Assembly (NCBI GenBank): GCA_007695125.1
Contig: REEJ01000142.1
Coordinates: 1-35,824 of the forward strand
DNA from: Trueperaceae bacterium
GTDB lineage: Bacteria; Deinococcota; Deinococci; Deinococcales; Trueperaceae
Length of the DNA stretch: 35,824 nt
Reading direction: 5' to 3'
Notes under the pieces: generated by a model
What the model saw: only the letters and a program-made list of their open reading frames with translations
The model's database searches: none
Told to the model about the DNA's origin: nothing
Shown: positions 7,664 to 15,960 of the stretch, piece after piece
Position numbering within the stretch: the stretch's first letter is position 1
Layout of the letters: each line of letters opens with the position of its first letter
Program-made: the position numbers and the translations under genes

Positions 7664-8491
7664 ATGCGCGTGTACGTGTCGTCCGACATCGAGGGCGTGG
7701 CCGGCGTGGTCACGTCGCAGCAGGGGAGCCCGAGCGGCGGAGTTGAGTACGAGCGTGCGCGCCGCCTGATGACCGCCGAGGTCAACGCGGCCGCTGCCGC
7801 GGCCTTCGATGCCGGGGCGTCGACCGTGGTGGTGAACGACGCACATGGTCCCAACACCAACCTCCTCGTCGAGTCGCTCGACGAACGCGTGCACCTCATC
7901 ACGGGGAAGCCCAAGGCGCTCAACATGGTGCACGGCGTCGACGAGGGCTTCGACGCGGCGCTGTTCCTCGGCTACCACGCCCGCCCGGGCACCGCCGAGG
8001 CGATCTTGGACCACGCCTACGTCGGCACGGTCGTCGACGAGCTGCGCCTGAACGGCGAGCCTCACGGCGAGTTCGGCCTGAACGCGATGCTCGCCGGCTC
8101 GTTCGGCGTGCCCGTCGTGATGGCCAGCGGTGACGACAAGCTCGCGGCCGAGGTCGCGGAGCTGCTGCCGCAGACCGAGGTGGCGGTGGTGAAGTGGGCG
8201 ACGGGTCGCATGGCCGCACGCACGCTGATGCCCGGACCGGCGCGCGTCGCGATCGCCTCCGCCGTCACACGCGCTTTGCGCGCGACGCGTCCGGAGTGCG
8301 TCCTGCGTCCGCCCGAGGGTGACCTCGAGCTCGACGTCCGCTTCGTCTCGACGATCCAGGCCGACCTGGCGTCGATCATGCCGGGCGCGCGGCGCGTCGA
8401 CGGGCGCACCGTGCGGTTCGTCCACGACGACTACGCCGAGGTGTTCCGAGCCTGCCGCGCGCTGATCGCCCTGGGCCAGGCCGCCTCGTGA
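7664..8491 (+). CDS. dppA: M55-family D-aminopeptidase (DppA-like)
   Basis: Zinc D-aminopeptidase of 275 residues that releases N-terminal D-amino acids, chiefly D-Ala, from short peptides in the cytoplasm. Metal ligands of the Bacillus enzyme (Asp8, Glu10, His60, His104, Glu133) have clear counterparts: Asp8 and Glu10 in SSDIEGVAG, His61 in VVNDAHGP, His105 in FLGYHARPG and Glu136 in GEPHGEFGLNA. Length and start (MRVYVSSDIEG) match the family. The start is backed by AGGAG repeats 8 nt upstream. Members usually assemble as decameric rings. With the D-aminoacylase at the window start and two peptide importers, it fits recycling of cell-wall or D-peptides. A possible truncated ORF overlaps the stop as GTGA. 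Confidence 0.92.
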   Translation: MRVYVSSDIEGVAGVVTSQQGSPSGGVEYERARRLMTAEVNAAAAAAFDAGASTVVVNDAHGPNTNLLVESLDERVHLITGKPKALNMVHGVDEGFDAALFLGYHARPGTAEAILDHAYVGTVVDELRLNGEPHGEFGLNAMLAGSFGVPVVMASGDDKLAAEVAELLPQTEVAVVKWATGRMAARTLMPGPARVAIASAVTRALRATRPECVLRPPEGDLELDVRFVSTIQADLASIMPGARRVDGRTVRFVHDDYAEVFRACRALIALGQAAS

Positions 8492-8559
8492 GCGAGCAGC
8501 TCGTGGTCGCCAACGCGCGGCGTGCCCGACACCTGCGCTCCCGACGCCTGCGCGCCTGA
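8488..8559 (+). pseudogene. Possible truncated amidohydrolase start (23 codons)
   Basis: A GTG overlapping the D-aminopeptidase stop (GTGA) opens a 23-codon frame beginning MSEQLVVANAR, then turning into Arg-rich sequence and a stop. The first residues resemble the opening strand of amidohydrolases (LVxxNARV). It may be the remnant of a lost downstream gene, but the similarity covers only about ten residues and chance is quite possible. Confidence 0.2.
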
Positions 8560-8569
8560 CGCCCGCCTA
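8525..8569. repeat. Degenerate 15-bp triplicate between convergent genes
   Basis: Three imperfect 15-mers in a row: CCCGACACCTGCGCT, CCCGACGCCTGCGCG and CCTGACGCCCGCCTA. The last contains the stop codon of the convergent coiled-coil gene. No terminator-like hairpin is obvious here. Confidence 0.6.
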
Positions 8570-10048
8570 GAATTTCCCGCCCGTCCGGAAGCCGCCGCCG
8601 CCGATCCTGCCGCCGGTGCGGAAGCCGCCGCCGCCGAAGCCGCCGCTCGGAGGCCGCGGAAGCGAGGGAGCGCGCGGGATCGACGGCGGCCTGGGCGCCC
8701 CGCCACCGCTCGACCACGGCGACCCACGCCCGAAGCCGCCCGAGCCGAAGGTCGGGTTGCTGCGTTGCGGTGCCTGCCGGCGCTGCTGTTCCAGCACGCG
8801 CCACAGGGCGTCGCGGGTCATCGCGCCCTGCAGGAACTGCGCCAGCATCGTTGCGACGAGCGTGCCGTCGGCGAAGGTCGAGCCCGGCTGGTCCATCCGC
8901 TGGCGCGTGTAGTCGCTGCGCAGGCGCTCGAGCTCGCGCACGCGCTCGCGGTTGCGCGTCGCGACCTCCTTCAGCTCGCGGAGCGTGGCCTCGGTGGTCG
9001 TCCGGTCGCGCTCGAGGTCGAGCAGCCGCGCGACGATCGCGTCGTCCTCGGGGAACGGCGTCGCCAGCGCCTGGCGCCGCAGCGCCTGGAGGTCGTCGCG
9101 TCCGAGCTCGGAGGCGAGGAAGGCGAGCGCCTCGCGGTAGGCGTCGTCCTCGCCCTTGGCCGTGCGCTCGAGTGCGTCGTGCGCGGTGTCGCGCTCGAGC
9201 GCCAGCGCCGCAAGGCGCTCGTCGGCAGCGGCGAGGGCGGTGGCTGCCTCGTCCCGCGCGGCCTCGTGGGCGCTGACGCCGTCGGCGTCGCGTGCGGCAC
9301 GGTCGAGCGCAGCCAGCGCCGCGTGTGCCGCCTCGGCCCGTTCCGCCACCCGTTCGGCGTGCTCGTGCAGCCGCTCGGGCAGCTCCTGCAGCCGGGTGAA
9401 GTTCAGTCGCGCCGCGTCGAAGCCCACGTGCCGTGCGACCTTGCCGTCGAGCCAACGGATCGGCGGCATGGCGCGGTACGCGCTCGTGCCGAAGCGGCGG
9501 CGCCACAGGTACATGAAGAGCGGATCGTCGTGGTACGCGCGCTCCTTCTGGCTGCGCTCCTCCGCGCTCTGGGCGGCCTTCTCGGCGGCGTGGTCAGCGG
9601 TGCGCGCGGCCTCCCGAGCCGCCGCGCGCGCCGCCCGGTAGGCCTCGTCGTCGTCGAGCCGCGCCTGCGTCGCCGCCTCCGCCTCGTCCAGGGCGGCCTC
9701 GGCATCCTCGAGGACGTCGGCGAGGCGTTCGCGCTCACCCTCCGTGGCGCCCGCCTCGGTGGCCAGCCGATCGAGGTCGGCGTGCAGCGCGTCGATGCGC
9801 TCCTGGCGGCGCTCGAGCATCGCCAGCACGCGGGCATCGGCGTCGGCGACACGCTGCGCCGTGCGGTCGCGCTCCAGGTGCTCGAGGCGCAGCCGAGCCA
9901 GGGCCTCGATGGCTTCGCCGCGGCCGACGTCGACCTCGGCGAGACGGCGGCTCGCCTCCGACAGCCGCCGCTCGACGTCGTCCAGTCGCTTCTGCTCCTT
10001 GGCGATCGCGCCTTGGATGGTCCCCAGCGCCTGCCGCCCCGTGGTCAT
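8567..10048 (-). CDS. Long coiled-coil protein with Gly-rich tail, third gene of the TelA module
   Basis: A 493-residue protein without a signal peptide or membrane helix. Residues about 1-190 and 250-390 are Ala/Glu/Arg heptad sequence typical of coiled coils. Between them a conserved-looking segment contains the aromatic DDPLFMYLWRRRFG and AMPPIRWLDGKVARHVGFD. A less charged stretch (STFADGTLVATMLAQFLQ) leads to a low-complexity Gly/Pro/Ser tail with two GGGGFRTGG units and a final GGKF. I do not recognise a named family. The start at 10048 is chosen over an in-frame ATG at 10081 because GAGGAGG lies just upstream; it begins 10 nt after the stop of the membrane-protein gene. Co-transcription suggests a structural partner of the TelA-like and membrane proteins. 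Confidence 0.75.
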   Translation of the reverse strand: MTTGRQALGTIQGAIAKEQKRLDDVERRLSEASRRLAEVDVGRGEAIEALARLRLEHLERDRTAQRVADADARVLAMLERRQERIDALHADLDRLATEAGATEGERERLADVLEDAEAALDEAEAATQARLDDDEAYRAARAAAREAARTADHAAEKAAQSAEERSQKERAYHDDPLFMYLWRRRFGTSAYRAMPPIRWLDGKVARHVGFDAARLNFTRLQELPERLHEHAERVAERAEAAHAALAALDRAARDADGVSAHEAARDEAATALAAADERLAALALERDTAHDALERTAKGEDDAYREALAFLASELGRDDLQALRRQALATPFPEDDAIVARLLDLERDRTTTEATLRELKEVATRNRERVRELERLRSDYTRQRMDQPGSTFADGTLVATMLAQFLQGAMTRDALWRVLEQQRRQAPQRSNPTFGSGGFGRGSPWSSGGGAPRPPSIPRAPSLPRPPSGGFGGGGFRTGGRIGGGGFRTGGKF

Positions 10049-10058
10049 GAGGACCTCC

Positions 10059-10994
10059 TCACCATCGCGTGATCGCCCCACCGCTGGTCGGGATGGTGTA
10101 CTCGGGCGCCAGCGCGCCGGCGCGCTTCGCGCCCACGAGGCGGTCCTCGATGATCCCGTCGGCCGCCTTGTCGGCGGCGACGCGCTCGAACACCTCCTGC
10201 GGGACGCGCAGGCCCCACGTGCTCACGCGCTCGACGCGCCCGGTCTCCTCGTTGGTCACCTCGACCCGCACCGGCCTGCCGGCGTCGTCGACGGCCTCGA
10301 CGATCAGGTAGTAGTTGCGCGCCGCCGTGTTCACGTCCGGCACGCGCCAGACGCCGCTCACGGCGTTCGGCCCAGCCGCGATCACGAGCTCGTAGCGCTG
10401 CTCCAGCAGCGCCGCGAGCGATGCCAGCGCGTCGACCTCGACGCGTGCGGCAGCGGTGTCGCCGCGCTGCAGTGCGGCCTCGCCTGCAGCGAGCATCGCT
10501 GCTGCGCGCTGCAGCGCGGCGGGGGCGTCCGTGCCGGACGTGACCCGGGCGTGCACCGAGCTCAGGTCGGCGGCGAGCGCCTGGCGTGGCACCACCACCG
10601 TGGCGTGACGCACGCCCAACACGAGGGCGATCACCGCGACCACGACGACGGCGAGCGCCGCCAGCGAGGCGCGGTGCACGTACAGTCGCGCCAGCGTGGT
10701 CGCGAACCCTGGTGGCGGCGGACGGTAGGCGAAGCGGTCCTCGCGCAACGCCGCGACACCGGCCGCGAGTACGTGCTCGGGCACGTCGATCCCCTGCGCG
10801 GCGTAGGTCGCGCGCAGCCGTTCGATCAGCGCCGCCTCGCGCACCTCGCCCTGCAGTTCCTGCTCGACGAGCCCCTGTCGGTGTCGCAGCGTGTCGACGA
10901 CGTCCATGGCGAGCATGACCTCGTCGAGCGCGACGCCGCTGGTCTGCGGCGCTGCGCCGGCCGCCGCGGGGGTGGGTGCGACCGCGTCCGTCAC
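10059..10994 (-). CDS. Single-span membrane protein of the TelA module (DUF6384-like)
   Basis: A 311-residue protein. An N-terminal cytoplasmic region includes LDEVMLAMDVVDTLRHRQ (residues 23-40) and a helical segment to about 90; this opening pattern is what I recall of DUF6384 proteins, a tentative name. One membrane helix lies at about 110-128 (SLAALAVVVVAVIALVLGV). The rest is a helical then beta-rich domain (NYYLIVEAVDDAGRPVRVEV, VSTWGLRVPQEVFERVAADK) outside the membrane or in the opposite compartment. It lies 7 bp downstream of the TelA-like gene and 10 bp upstream of the coiled-coil gene, all on the same strand, so the three are almost certainly one transcript. No enzyme motif is visible. 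Confidence 0.75.
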   Translation of the reverse strand: MTDAVAPTPAAAGAAPQTSGVALDEVMLAMDVVDTLRHRQGLVEQELQGEVREAALIERLRATYAAQGIDVPEHVLAAGVAALREDRFAYRPPPPGFATTLARLYVHRASLAALAVVVVAVIALVLGVRHATVVVPRQALAADLSSVHARVTSGTDAPAALQRAAAMLAAGEAALQRGDTAAARVEVDALASLAALLEQRYELVIAAGPNAVSGVWRVPDVNTAARNYYLIVEAVDDAGRPVRVEVTNEETGRVERVSTWGLRVPQEVFERVAADKAADGIIEDRLVGAKRAGALAPEYTIPTSGGAITRW

Positions 10995-11001
10995 GGGCGC
11001 C

Positions 11002-12168
11002 TCAGAGCGCCGCGGACTGCGCCAGCTTGGCCAGGCGGCGCTTGCCGTCCTCGACGGCGCCGGCGATCTCCTGTGCGTTCACCGTGCTGTGGACCCGCAT
11101 CTCCTCGATGATCTCGCGCGAGCGCGACTGGTAGTCCACCACGGCGTCGACGAGCCGTTTGACGGCGTCCGCCCGGATCGTCGGCCCGTACCCGGCCCGC
11201 AGTGCCTCCTCTTGGACCTTGCCGCCCATGTCGGCCAGGACCTCGAGCGATTGGCTCACGCCCTCCTTCATCGCGTCGAGGGTCCGGGTCGCCTCGTGCA
11301 GGCCCGTGAGTCCGCTGAACGACGCGGTCAGCGCCGTGAGCACCGTCTCGTTCGTGCCGAAGAAGCTGACCGCCTGCGCGTTCACGCGCTCCTTGGCGGT
11401 GTGCGACTGCATCATCCGGCCCATCACCACTTCGGAGGTGTTGTAGCTGATGGTCAGGTTGTCGGCCAGGTCCTTGGCGATCTGATAGCGGCGGTCCGAG
11501 GCCTGGAGCGCCCTGACGGCCTCGTCGCGCGCCAGTTCGAGCCGCGCCCGCGCGGCCGCGTCGTCGCCCTCCGCCTGCTCGACCGCCTGCATCGAGGCAC
11601 CCACGGCGTCCTTGGCGGCCTGCCGCTGGGCCTCGGCCGTGTCGAGCACCTCGAAGGCGAGCACCTCCGCCTGCTTGAGCGCGCCGCGGAAGTCCTGGTA
11701 GGCCTCGAGGATGGTCCGCTCGCGACGGATCTGGTCGAGCGACGACGCGCTGACCTCGAGGTAGGTGCGCTTGATGCGGTCGAAGCGTTGTGCGATGTCG
11801 CCGCGCGTGACCTTCATCCACACGTTCGCGAGCCGCTCGAAGGTCGAGATGCGACCGTCCTCGACCTGATCGACCATCGCCTTGGCGTCGTCGCGGATGC
11901 TGTTGAAGTCGTTGACGATGCGCTCGTAGCGGGTGCCGATCTCCATCGCAGCGACCTGCTCGCGCACCACCTCGTTGAAGAGCGACGCCTGGGCCAGCGT
12001 GCGGGTGATGGCCACCACGCGGTCCTCGTCGAGGTCGCTGATCTGCTGCAGCAGCGCGACGATGGGGGCCTCATGGCTCGCTGCGCCTTCGGGCACCAGG
12101 CCGAGGTTGCGCAGGGCCTGCATGGCCCGGTCCAGGTAGGCGAGGGGCGTGGGCGATTCGACGGTCAT
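11002..12168 (-). CDS. TelA-like (toxic anion resistance family) protein
   Basis: A 388-residue all-helical cytoplasmic protein of the TelA/KlaA type. Typical segments are QVEDGRISTFERLANVW, YQIAKDLADNLTISYNTS and SFFGTNETVLTALTASFSG, followed by LDAMKEGVSQSLEVLADMG. The family is linked to tellurite, colicin and cell-envelope stress resistance, but its molecular role is unsolved; Ter-associated stress complexes have been proposed for it. A GGGAGG ribosome binding site lies 5 nt upstream of the ATG at 12168. It is the first gene of a three-gene minus-strand operon with a membrane protein and a coiled-coil protein. No TerD, TerC or XpaC homologue is in the window. Confidence 0.8.
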   Translation of the reverse strand: MTVESPTPLAYLDRAMQALRNLGLVPEGAASHEAPIVALLQQISDLDEDRVVAITRTLAQASLFNEVVREQVAAMEIGTRYERIVNDFNSIRDDAKAMVDQVEDGRISTFERLANVWMKVTRGDIAQRFDRIKRTYLEVSASSLDQIRRERTILEAYQDFRGALKQAEVLAFEVLDTAEAQRQAAKDAVGASMQAVEQAEGDDAAARARLELARDEAVRALQASDRRYQIAKDLADNLTISYNTSEVVMGRMMQSHTAKERVNAQAVSFFGTNETVLTALTASFSGLTGLHEATRTLDAMKEGVSQSLEVLADMGGKVQEEALRAGYGPTIRADAVKRLVDAVVDYQSRSREIIEEMRVHSTVNAQEIAGAVEDGKRRLAKLAQSAAL

Positions 12169-12623
12169 ATCGGCCTCCCGGGCGCCGCGGCGCCGCGGGC
12201 GATCCAGGCTGGCGGCGCGTGCATGGCTCCATCATCGTCGTGACGCGACGGCGCGGCAAGGGGGGGTCCTCGGCGAGCACATCCACACTGATCCGGCCGG
12301 CCGCGTGCGCGTCGTTGAGTATCATGGTGACGAGTCGCCCGCCTGGGCGGACGCCTCTTGGCCTGCCTCGCTGCAGCCTCGAGCGCAGCGGCGTGGTTCG
12401 AGTGCGTGGCTGCGCTGGACCGGGAGCGGCTGCGGGGCATCGCGCGTCGGCCCTCGCTCGATCTCGCCGACCCGGTTCGCGGGGCGGCGGGAAGTCCGAC
12501 CTGCGCACGCTCCTCCTCGCTGTCGATCCCACCGCGCACCACCTCGAGCAGTGCATCGTGGTGCGTCGCTTGCTCGGTGCCTGACCGCTGCGTCAGGGCT
12601 GGGCTTCGGCAAAGGAGGGACCC
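12169..12623. other. 455-bp divergent intergenic region
   Basis: This gap separates the minus-strand TelA operon from the plus-strand ATP-grasp operon and must hold both promoters. A TATCAT hexamer at 12320-12325 (+) fits the local -10 pattern but would leave a leader of nearly 300 nt. Ribosome binding sites are visible at both ends (GGGAGG for TelA, AAAGGAGGG for the ligase). Overlapping short ORFs here have Arg/Pro-rich, shadow-like composition, and I do not support any as a gene. Confidence 0.5.
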
Positions 12624-13907
12624 ATGCGCAACGTCTTCGTCCTCGCGCTCGACGCCTTCAACCGCCGGCAGCTCGAGCGGGTGGAACGGGCCAGCGATTA
12701 CCGCTTCCATCCGCTGCTCGGGTTCGAGGATGTCAAGCTCGGTCACCACGGCAAGATCCCGGAGATCATCGAGCGTGCAAGCGACGAGCTCGAGCGCTTC
12801 GCCCGCACCGGCGGCTCGGTCGACGGCATCATCGGCTTCTGGGACTTCCCCGTCCAGACGCTGGTGCCGATCCTGCGTGCCAGGCGTGGGCTGCCCGGGC
12901 CGACGCTCGAGAGCGTGTTCAAGTGCGAGCACAAGTACTGGAGCCGGCTCGAGCAGCGCGAGGTGGTGCCCGATCAGGTCCCGAGCTTCACGACCTTCGA
13001 TCCGCACGCGCACGATGTGGCCATCGAGCTCGAGCCCCCCTATTGGGTGAAGCCCGTCAAGTCGGCGGCGTCCCAACTCTGCTTCCTCATCGAGACCGAC
13101 GCCGATCTCGAGCATGCCCTGGCGGCTCTACGCCAAGGCATCGAGCGGTTCGGGGTCTCTTTCGACCAGTTGCTGTCGTACGCGGACCTGCCCGACGAGG
13201 TGGCGGCCGTCACCGGTCATCACTGCATCGCCGAGACCGCCCTGACCGGCGACCGTTACACGCTGTCGGGCTACGCGGTAGACGGCGAGGTGGTGATCTA
13301 CGGCGTTGTCGACTCGCTCACCTATCCGGGCAGGTCGTCTTTCGCGCGCTTCCAGTACCCTTCGAAGGCGCCTGCTGCGCTCAAGGAGCGGATGATCGCG
13401 AGCGCGACGACGGTCATCCGGCGGATCGGTTTCGATCGTGAAGCGTTCAACATCGAGTTCCTGCACGACCGTTCGCGCGATCTGCTGGGGCTGCTCGAGA
13501 TCAACCCGCGCATGTCGCAGTCCCACGGCGATCTGTACGCGAGGGTCGACGGCCTGCCCAACCAGAAGATCGTCAGCGACCTCGCGGTCGGCCGGAGACC
13601 CGAGTTCCCGCGACGCCAGGGGGCGTACGCCTACGCGGCCAAGTGCTACCTGCGCCAGTTCACGGATGCCGTCGTGACCCGCGTCCCCGACGCCGAGGGC
13701 ATCGCACGAATCGAGCGCGAGGTCGATGGAGCCCTGATCGACCTCAAGGTCGCGGAGGGTATGCGGCTCTCGGAGCTGTCCGGGCAGGACGCCTACAGCT
13801 ACGCGCTGGCGTGGATCTACGTCGGCGGTGACTCCGAGGAGGCGCTGCAGGATGCGTACGCGCGCTGCGTCCAGGGGCTCGGCATCGGCCTCGAGATGCG
13901 AGCGTGA
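12624..13907 (+). CDS. ATP-grasp ligase of unknown substrate
   Basis: A 427-residue enzyme with the ATP-grasp layout. A pre-ATP-grasp N-terminal region (residues 1-95) ends in GLPGPTLESVFKCEHK, similar to other carboxylate-amine ligases. The ATP lysine is likely Lys143 in YWVKPVKSAAS, and the metal-binding acids lie in FNIEFL (Glu278) and LEINPRMSQSH (Glu292, Asn294). Family members join a carboxylate to an amine or thiol through an acyl-phosphate, often making dipeptides or peptide-like metabolites. The C-terminal 110 residues are alpha/beta and not assigned. The ATG has a strong AAAGGAGGG site. Its stop overlaps the start of the CocE-type hydrolase by 4 nt, and a peptide importer follows, suggesting that the ligase, hydrolase and importer handle related compounds. 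The substrate cannot be read from sequence. Confidence 0.8.
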   Translation: MRNVFVLALDAFNRRQLERVERASDYRFHPLLGFEDVKLGHHGKIPEIIERASDELERFARTGGSVDGIIGFWDFPVQTLVPILRARRGLPGPTLESVFKCEHKYWSRLEQREVVPDQVPSFTTFDPHAHDVAIELEPPYWVKPVKSAASQLCFLIETDADLEHALAALRQGIERFGVSFDQLLSYADLPDEVAAVTGHHCIAETALTGDRYTLSGYAVDGEVVIYGVVDSLTYPGRSSFARFQYPSKAPAALKERMIASATTVIRRIGFDREAFNIEFLHDRSRDLLGLLEINPRMSQSHGDLYARVDGLPNQKIVSDLAVGRRPEFPRRQGAYAYAAKCYLRQFTDAVVTRVPDAEGIARIEREVDGALIDLKVAEGMRLSELSGQDAYSYALAWIYVGGDSEEALQDAYARCVQGLGIGLEMRA

Positions 13908-15943
13908 GTGCGATGCGGCATCGCAGCGATCTGGCGAACCGGGTACGGGAGATCGATCACGTCCTGATCACCATGCCGGACGGTGCCCGCCTGGCCGCCC
14001 GCCTGTGGCTCCCGGAAGGCGCCGAGAGCGCACCCGTCCCCGCGATCCTCGAGTACATTCCCTACCGCCAGCGCGACTCGACAGCGGGCCGCGACTCGCT
14101 CAACCACCGGTACTTCGCCGGCTTCGGGTATGCCTGCGTCCGCGTCGACCTGCGTGGCAGCGGCGACTCCGATGGCGTGCTGGCGGACGAGTACCTCGAG
14201 CAGGAGCTCGCTGACGGCGAGGCCGTGCTGCGCTGGATCGCAGCGCAGCCGTGGTGCGACGGTGCCGTCGGCATGATCGGGATCTCCTGGGGAGGCTTCA
14301 ACGGGCTGCAGCTCGCCGCACGGCAGCCGCCGGAGCTCAAAGCGATCATCACCCTGTGCTCCACCGACGACCGCTACGCCGACGACGTGCACTACATGGG
14401 AGGCTGCCTGCTCGGCGACAACCTCTCGTGGGCGTCGACGATGTTCGCCTACAACTCGCTGCCGCCCGACCCCGAGTGCGTCGGGGAGCGCTGGCGCGAC
14501 ATGTGGCTCGAGCGTCTCTCCGGCAGCGGCTTATGGCTCGACACCTGGTTGCGCCACCAGCACCGCGACGACTACTGGAAGCACGGCTCGGTCTGCGAGG
14601 ACTACTCGGCCATTCGCTGCCCGGTCATGGCGGTGAGTGGCTGGGCCGACGGCTACTCCAACGCGGTCTTCCGGTTGCTGGAAGGGCTCACCGTGCCCCG
14701 CCTCGGGCTCGTCGGGCCGTGGAGCCACATGTACCCGCACCTCGGCGTGCCCGGACCCGCCATCGGCTTCTTGCAGGAGGCAGTGCGCTGGTGGGATCGG
14801 TGGCTCCGTGGCGAGGACAACGACGTCATGGAGGAACCGATGCTGCGCATCTGGAAGCAGGACACGGTGTCGCCATTCACCGCCTACGACCACCGCCCCG
14901 GACGCTGGGTGGGGGAGCCCCACTGGCCCTCCGAGCGAGTCGGGCCACGCCGCTACCGGCTCGCGCCGTACACCCTGGTGGATCCGGACGAGGACATGCC
15001 GCAGACCGTCCACGCAGCCGACTTGGCCATCAGCTCGCCGCTCTCCGTGGGCCTCTTCGCAGGCAAGTGGTGCTCGTACGCAGGCGCACCGGACCTCCCT
15101 GGTGACCAGCGCGAGGAGGACGGCGGCGCGCTCGTCTTCGACAGCTCGCCGCTGGAGACCGAGGTCGAGGTGCTGGGGATGCCTCTGGTCGAGCTGGAAC
15201 TCAGTTCCGATCGCCCCGTCGCGATGGTGGCGGTGCGGCTCTCCGAGGTCTTGCCGCACGGTGCCGTGACGCGGCTCACCTACGGCCTGCTGAACCTCAC
15301 CCACCGCAACTCCCACGAGCGTCCCGAACTGCTCGAGCCGAACCGCCGTTGCCGTGTGACCGTGCCGCTCAACGCGCTCGCGCAGCGCTTCGCGCCAGGG
15401 ACGCGCCTGCGGCTCGCGATCTCGACGAGCTACTGGCCCATCGCGTGGCTACCGCCCGAGAGCGTGACGCTGACGCTGCACACCGAGGGCTGCTCACTGC
15501 TGCTCCCGGTGCGAGACGTGCCCGAACCAGACCCAGCGCCAACGTTCGAGCCGCCCGAGGCCGGCGAGCCGCGCCGCGAGACGCAGCTCGCGCCCATGCG
15601 CCAAGACTGGCTGGTGAAGCGTTACCTCGACTCGGACGTCTCGACGCTCGAGGTGATCCAGGACAAGGGCACGCGCCGGATCGACGACATCGGTCTCGAG
15701 GTCACGACCAAGGCGGTCGAGTCCTACAGCTACCAGGCCGAGGACGTCACCAGCGCGCGCGGCGAGACCGAGTGGAGGCGCCGGCTGCGTCGCGGCGACT
15801 GGTGCATCGAGACCCGTACCCGAACGGTGCTCACCTGCACCCGCAGCCATTTCCTGATCGAGGCCGAGCTCGACGCGTTCGAGGGCGAACGGCGCGTGTT
15901 CAGCCGCAACTGGCACCTCCGGGTGCCGCGCACGTTCGTGTAG
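13904..15943 (+). CDS. CocE/NonD family (S15-type) hydrolase
   Basis: Alpha/beta-hydrolase of 679 residues related to X-Pro dipeptidyl-peptidase and cocaine esterase. The nucleophile is Ser128 in GISWGG; the other triad members are likely Asp249 in SGWADGY and His275 in GPWSHMYPH. Residues about 340-540 form the C-terminal jelly-roll domain of the family (LGMPLVELELSSDRPVAMVA, RLRLAISTSYWPI). An extra tail domain of about 130 residues follows (to RNWHLRVPRTFV), found in a CocE subgroup. No signal peptide, so it probably acts in the cytoplasm. The GTG at 13904 overlaps the upstream stop as GTGA, implying translational coupling; an ATG at 13913 is an alternative. It could be a peptidase, amidase or ester hydrolase acting on the ligase product or an imported peptide. 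Confidence 0.85.
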   Translation: MSAMRHRSDLANRVREIDHVLITMPDGARLAARLWLPEGAESAPVPAILEYIPYRQRDSTAGRDSLNHRYFAGFGYACVRVDLRGSGDSDGVLADEYLEQELADGEAVLRWIAAQPWCDGAVGMIGISWGGFNGLQLAARQPPELKAIITLCSTDDRYADDVHYMGGCLLGDNLSWASTMFAYNSLPPDPECVGERWRDMWLERLSGSGLWLDTWLRHQHRDDYWKHGSVCEDYSAIRCPVMAVSGWADGYSNAVFRLLEGLTVPRLGLVGPWSHMYPHLGVPGPAIGFLQEAVRWWDRWLRGEDNDVMEEPMLRIWKQDTVSPFTAYDHRPGRWVGEPHWPSERVGPRRYRLAPYTLVDPDEDMPQTVHAADLAISSPLSVGLFAGKWCSYAGAPDLPGDQREEDGGALVFDSSPLETEVEVLGMPLVELELSSDRPVAMVAVRLSEVLPHGAVTRLTYGLLNLTHRNSHERPELLEPNRRCRVTVPLNALAQRFAPGTRLRLAISTSYWPIAWLPPESVTLTLHTEGCSLLLPVRDVPEPDPAPTFEPPEAGEPRRETQLAPMRQDWLVKRYLDSDVSTLEVIQDKGTRRIDDIGLEVTTKAVESYSYQAEDVTSARGETEWRRRLRRGDWCIETRTRTVLTCTRSHFLIEAELDAFEGERRVFSRNWHLRVPRTFV

Positions 15944-15960
15944 CGCTCGCTCGGCGGTCC

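Noticed and set aside
8525-8569. CRISPR-like short repeat array
   Set aside because: Units are contiguous 15-mers without spacers, only three copies and degenerate.
8522-10072. 516-codon plus-strand open frame opposite the coiled-coil gene
   Set aside because: The minus-strand product has heptads, a good ribosome binding site and operon context; the plus-strand frame does not.
12320-12584. Leaderless ORF starting at ATG 12324 behind TATCAT
   Set aside because: The ATG overlaps the hexamer itself, so transcription could not start upstream of it, and the product is Arg/Gly/Pro-rich without similarity.
12149-13441. 430-codon frame across the TelA-ligase gap and the ligase gene
   Set aside because: Out of frame with the ATP-grasp motifs and Arg/Pro-rich; shadow.
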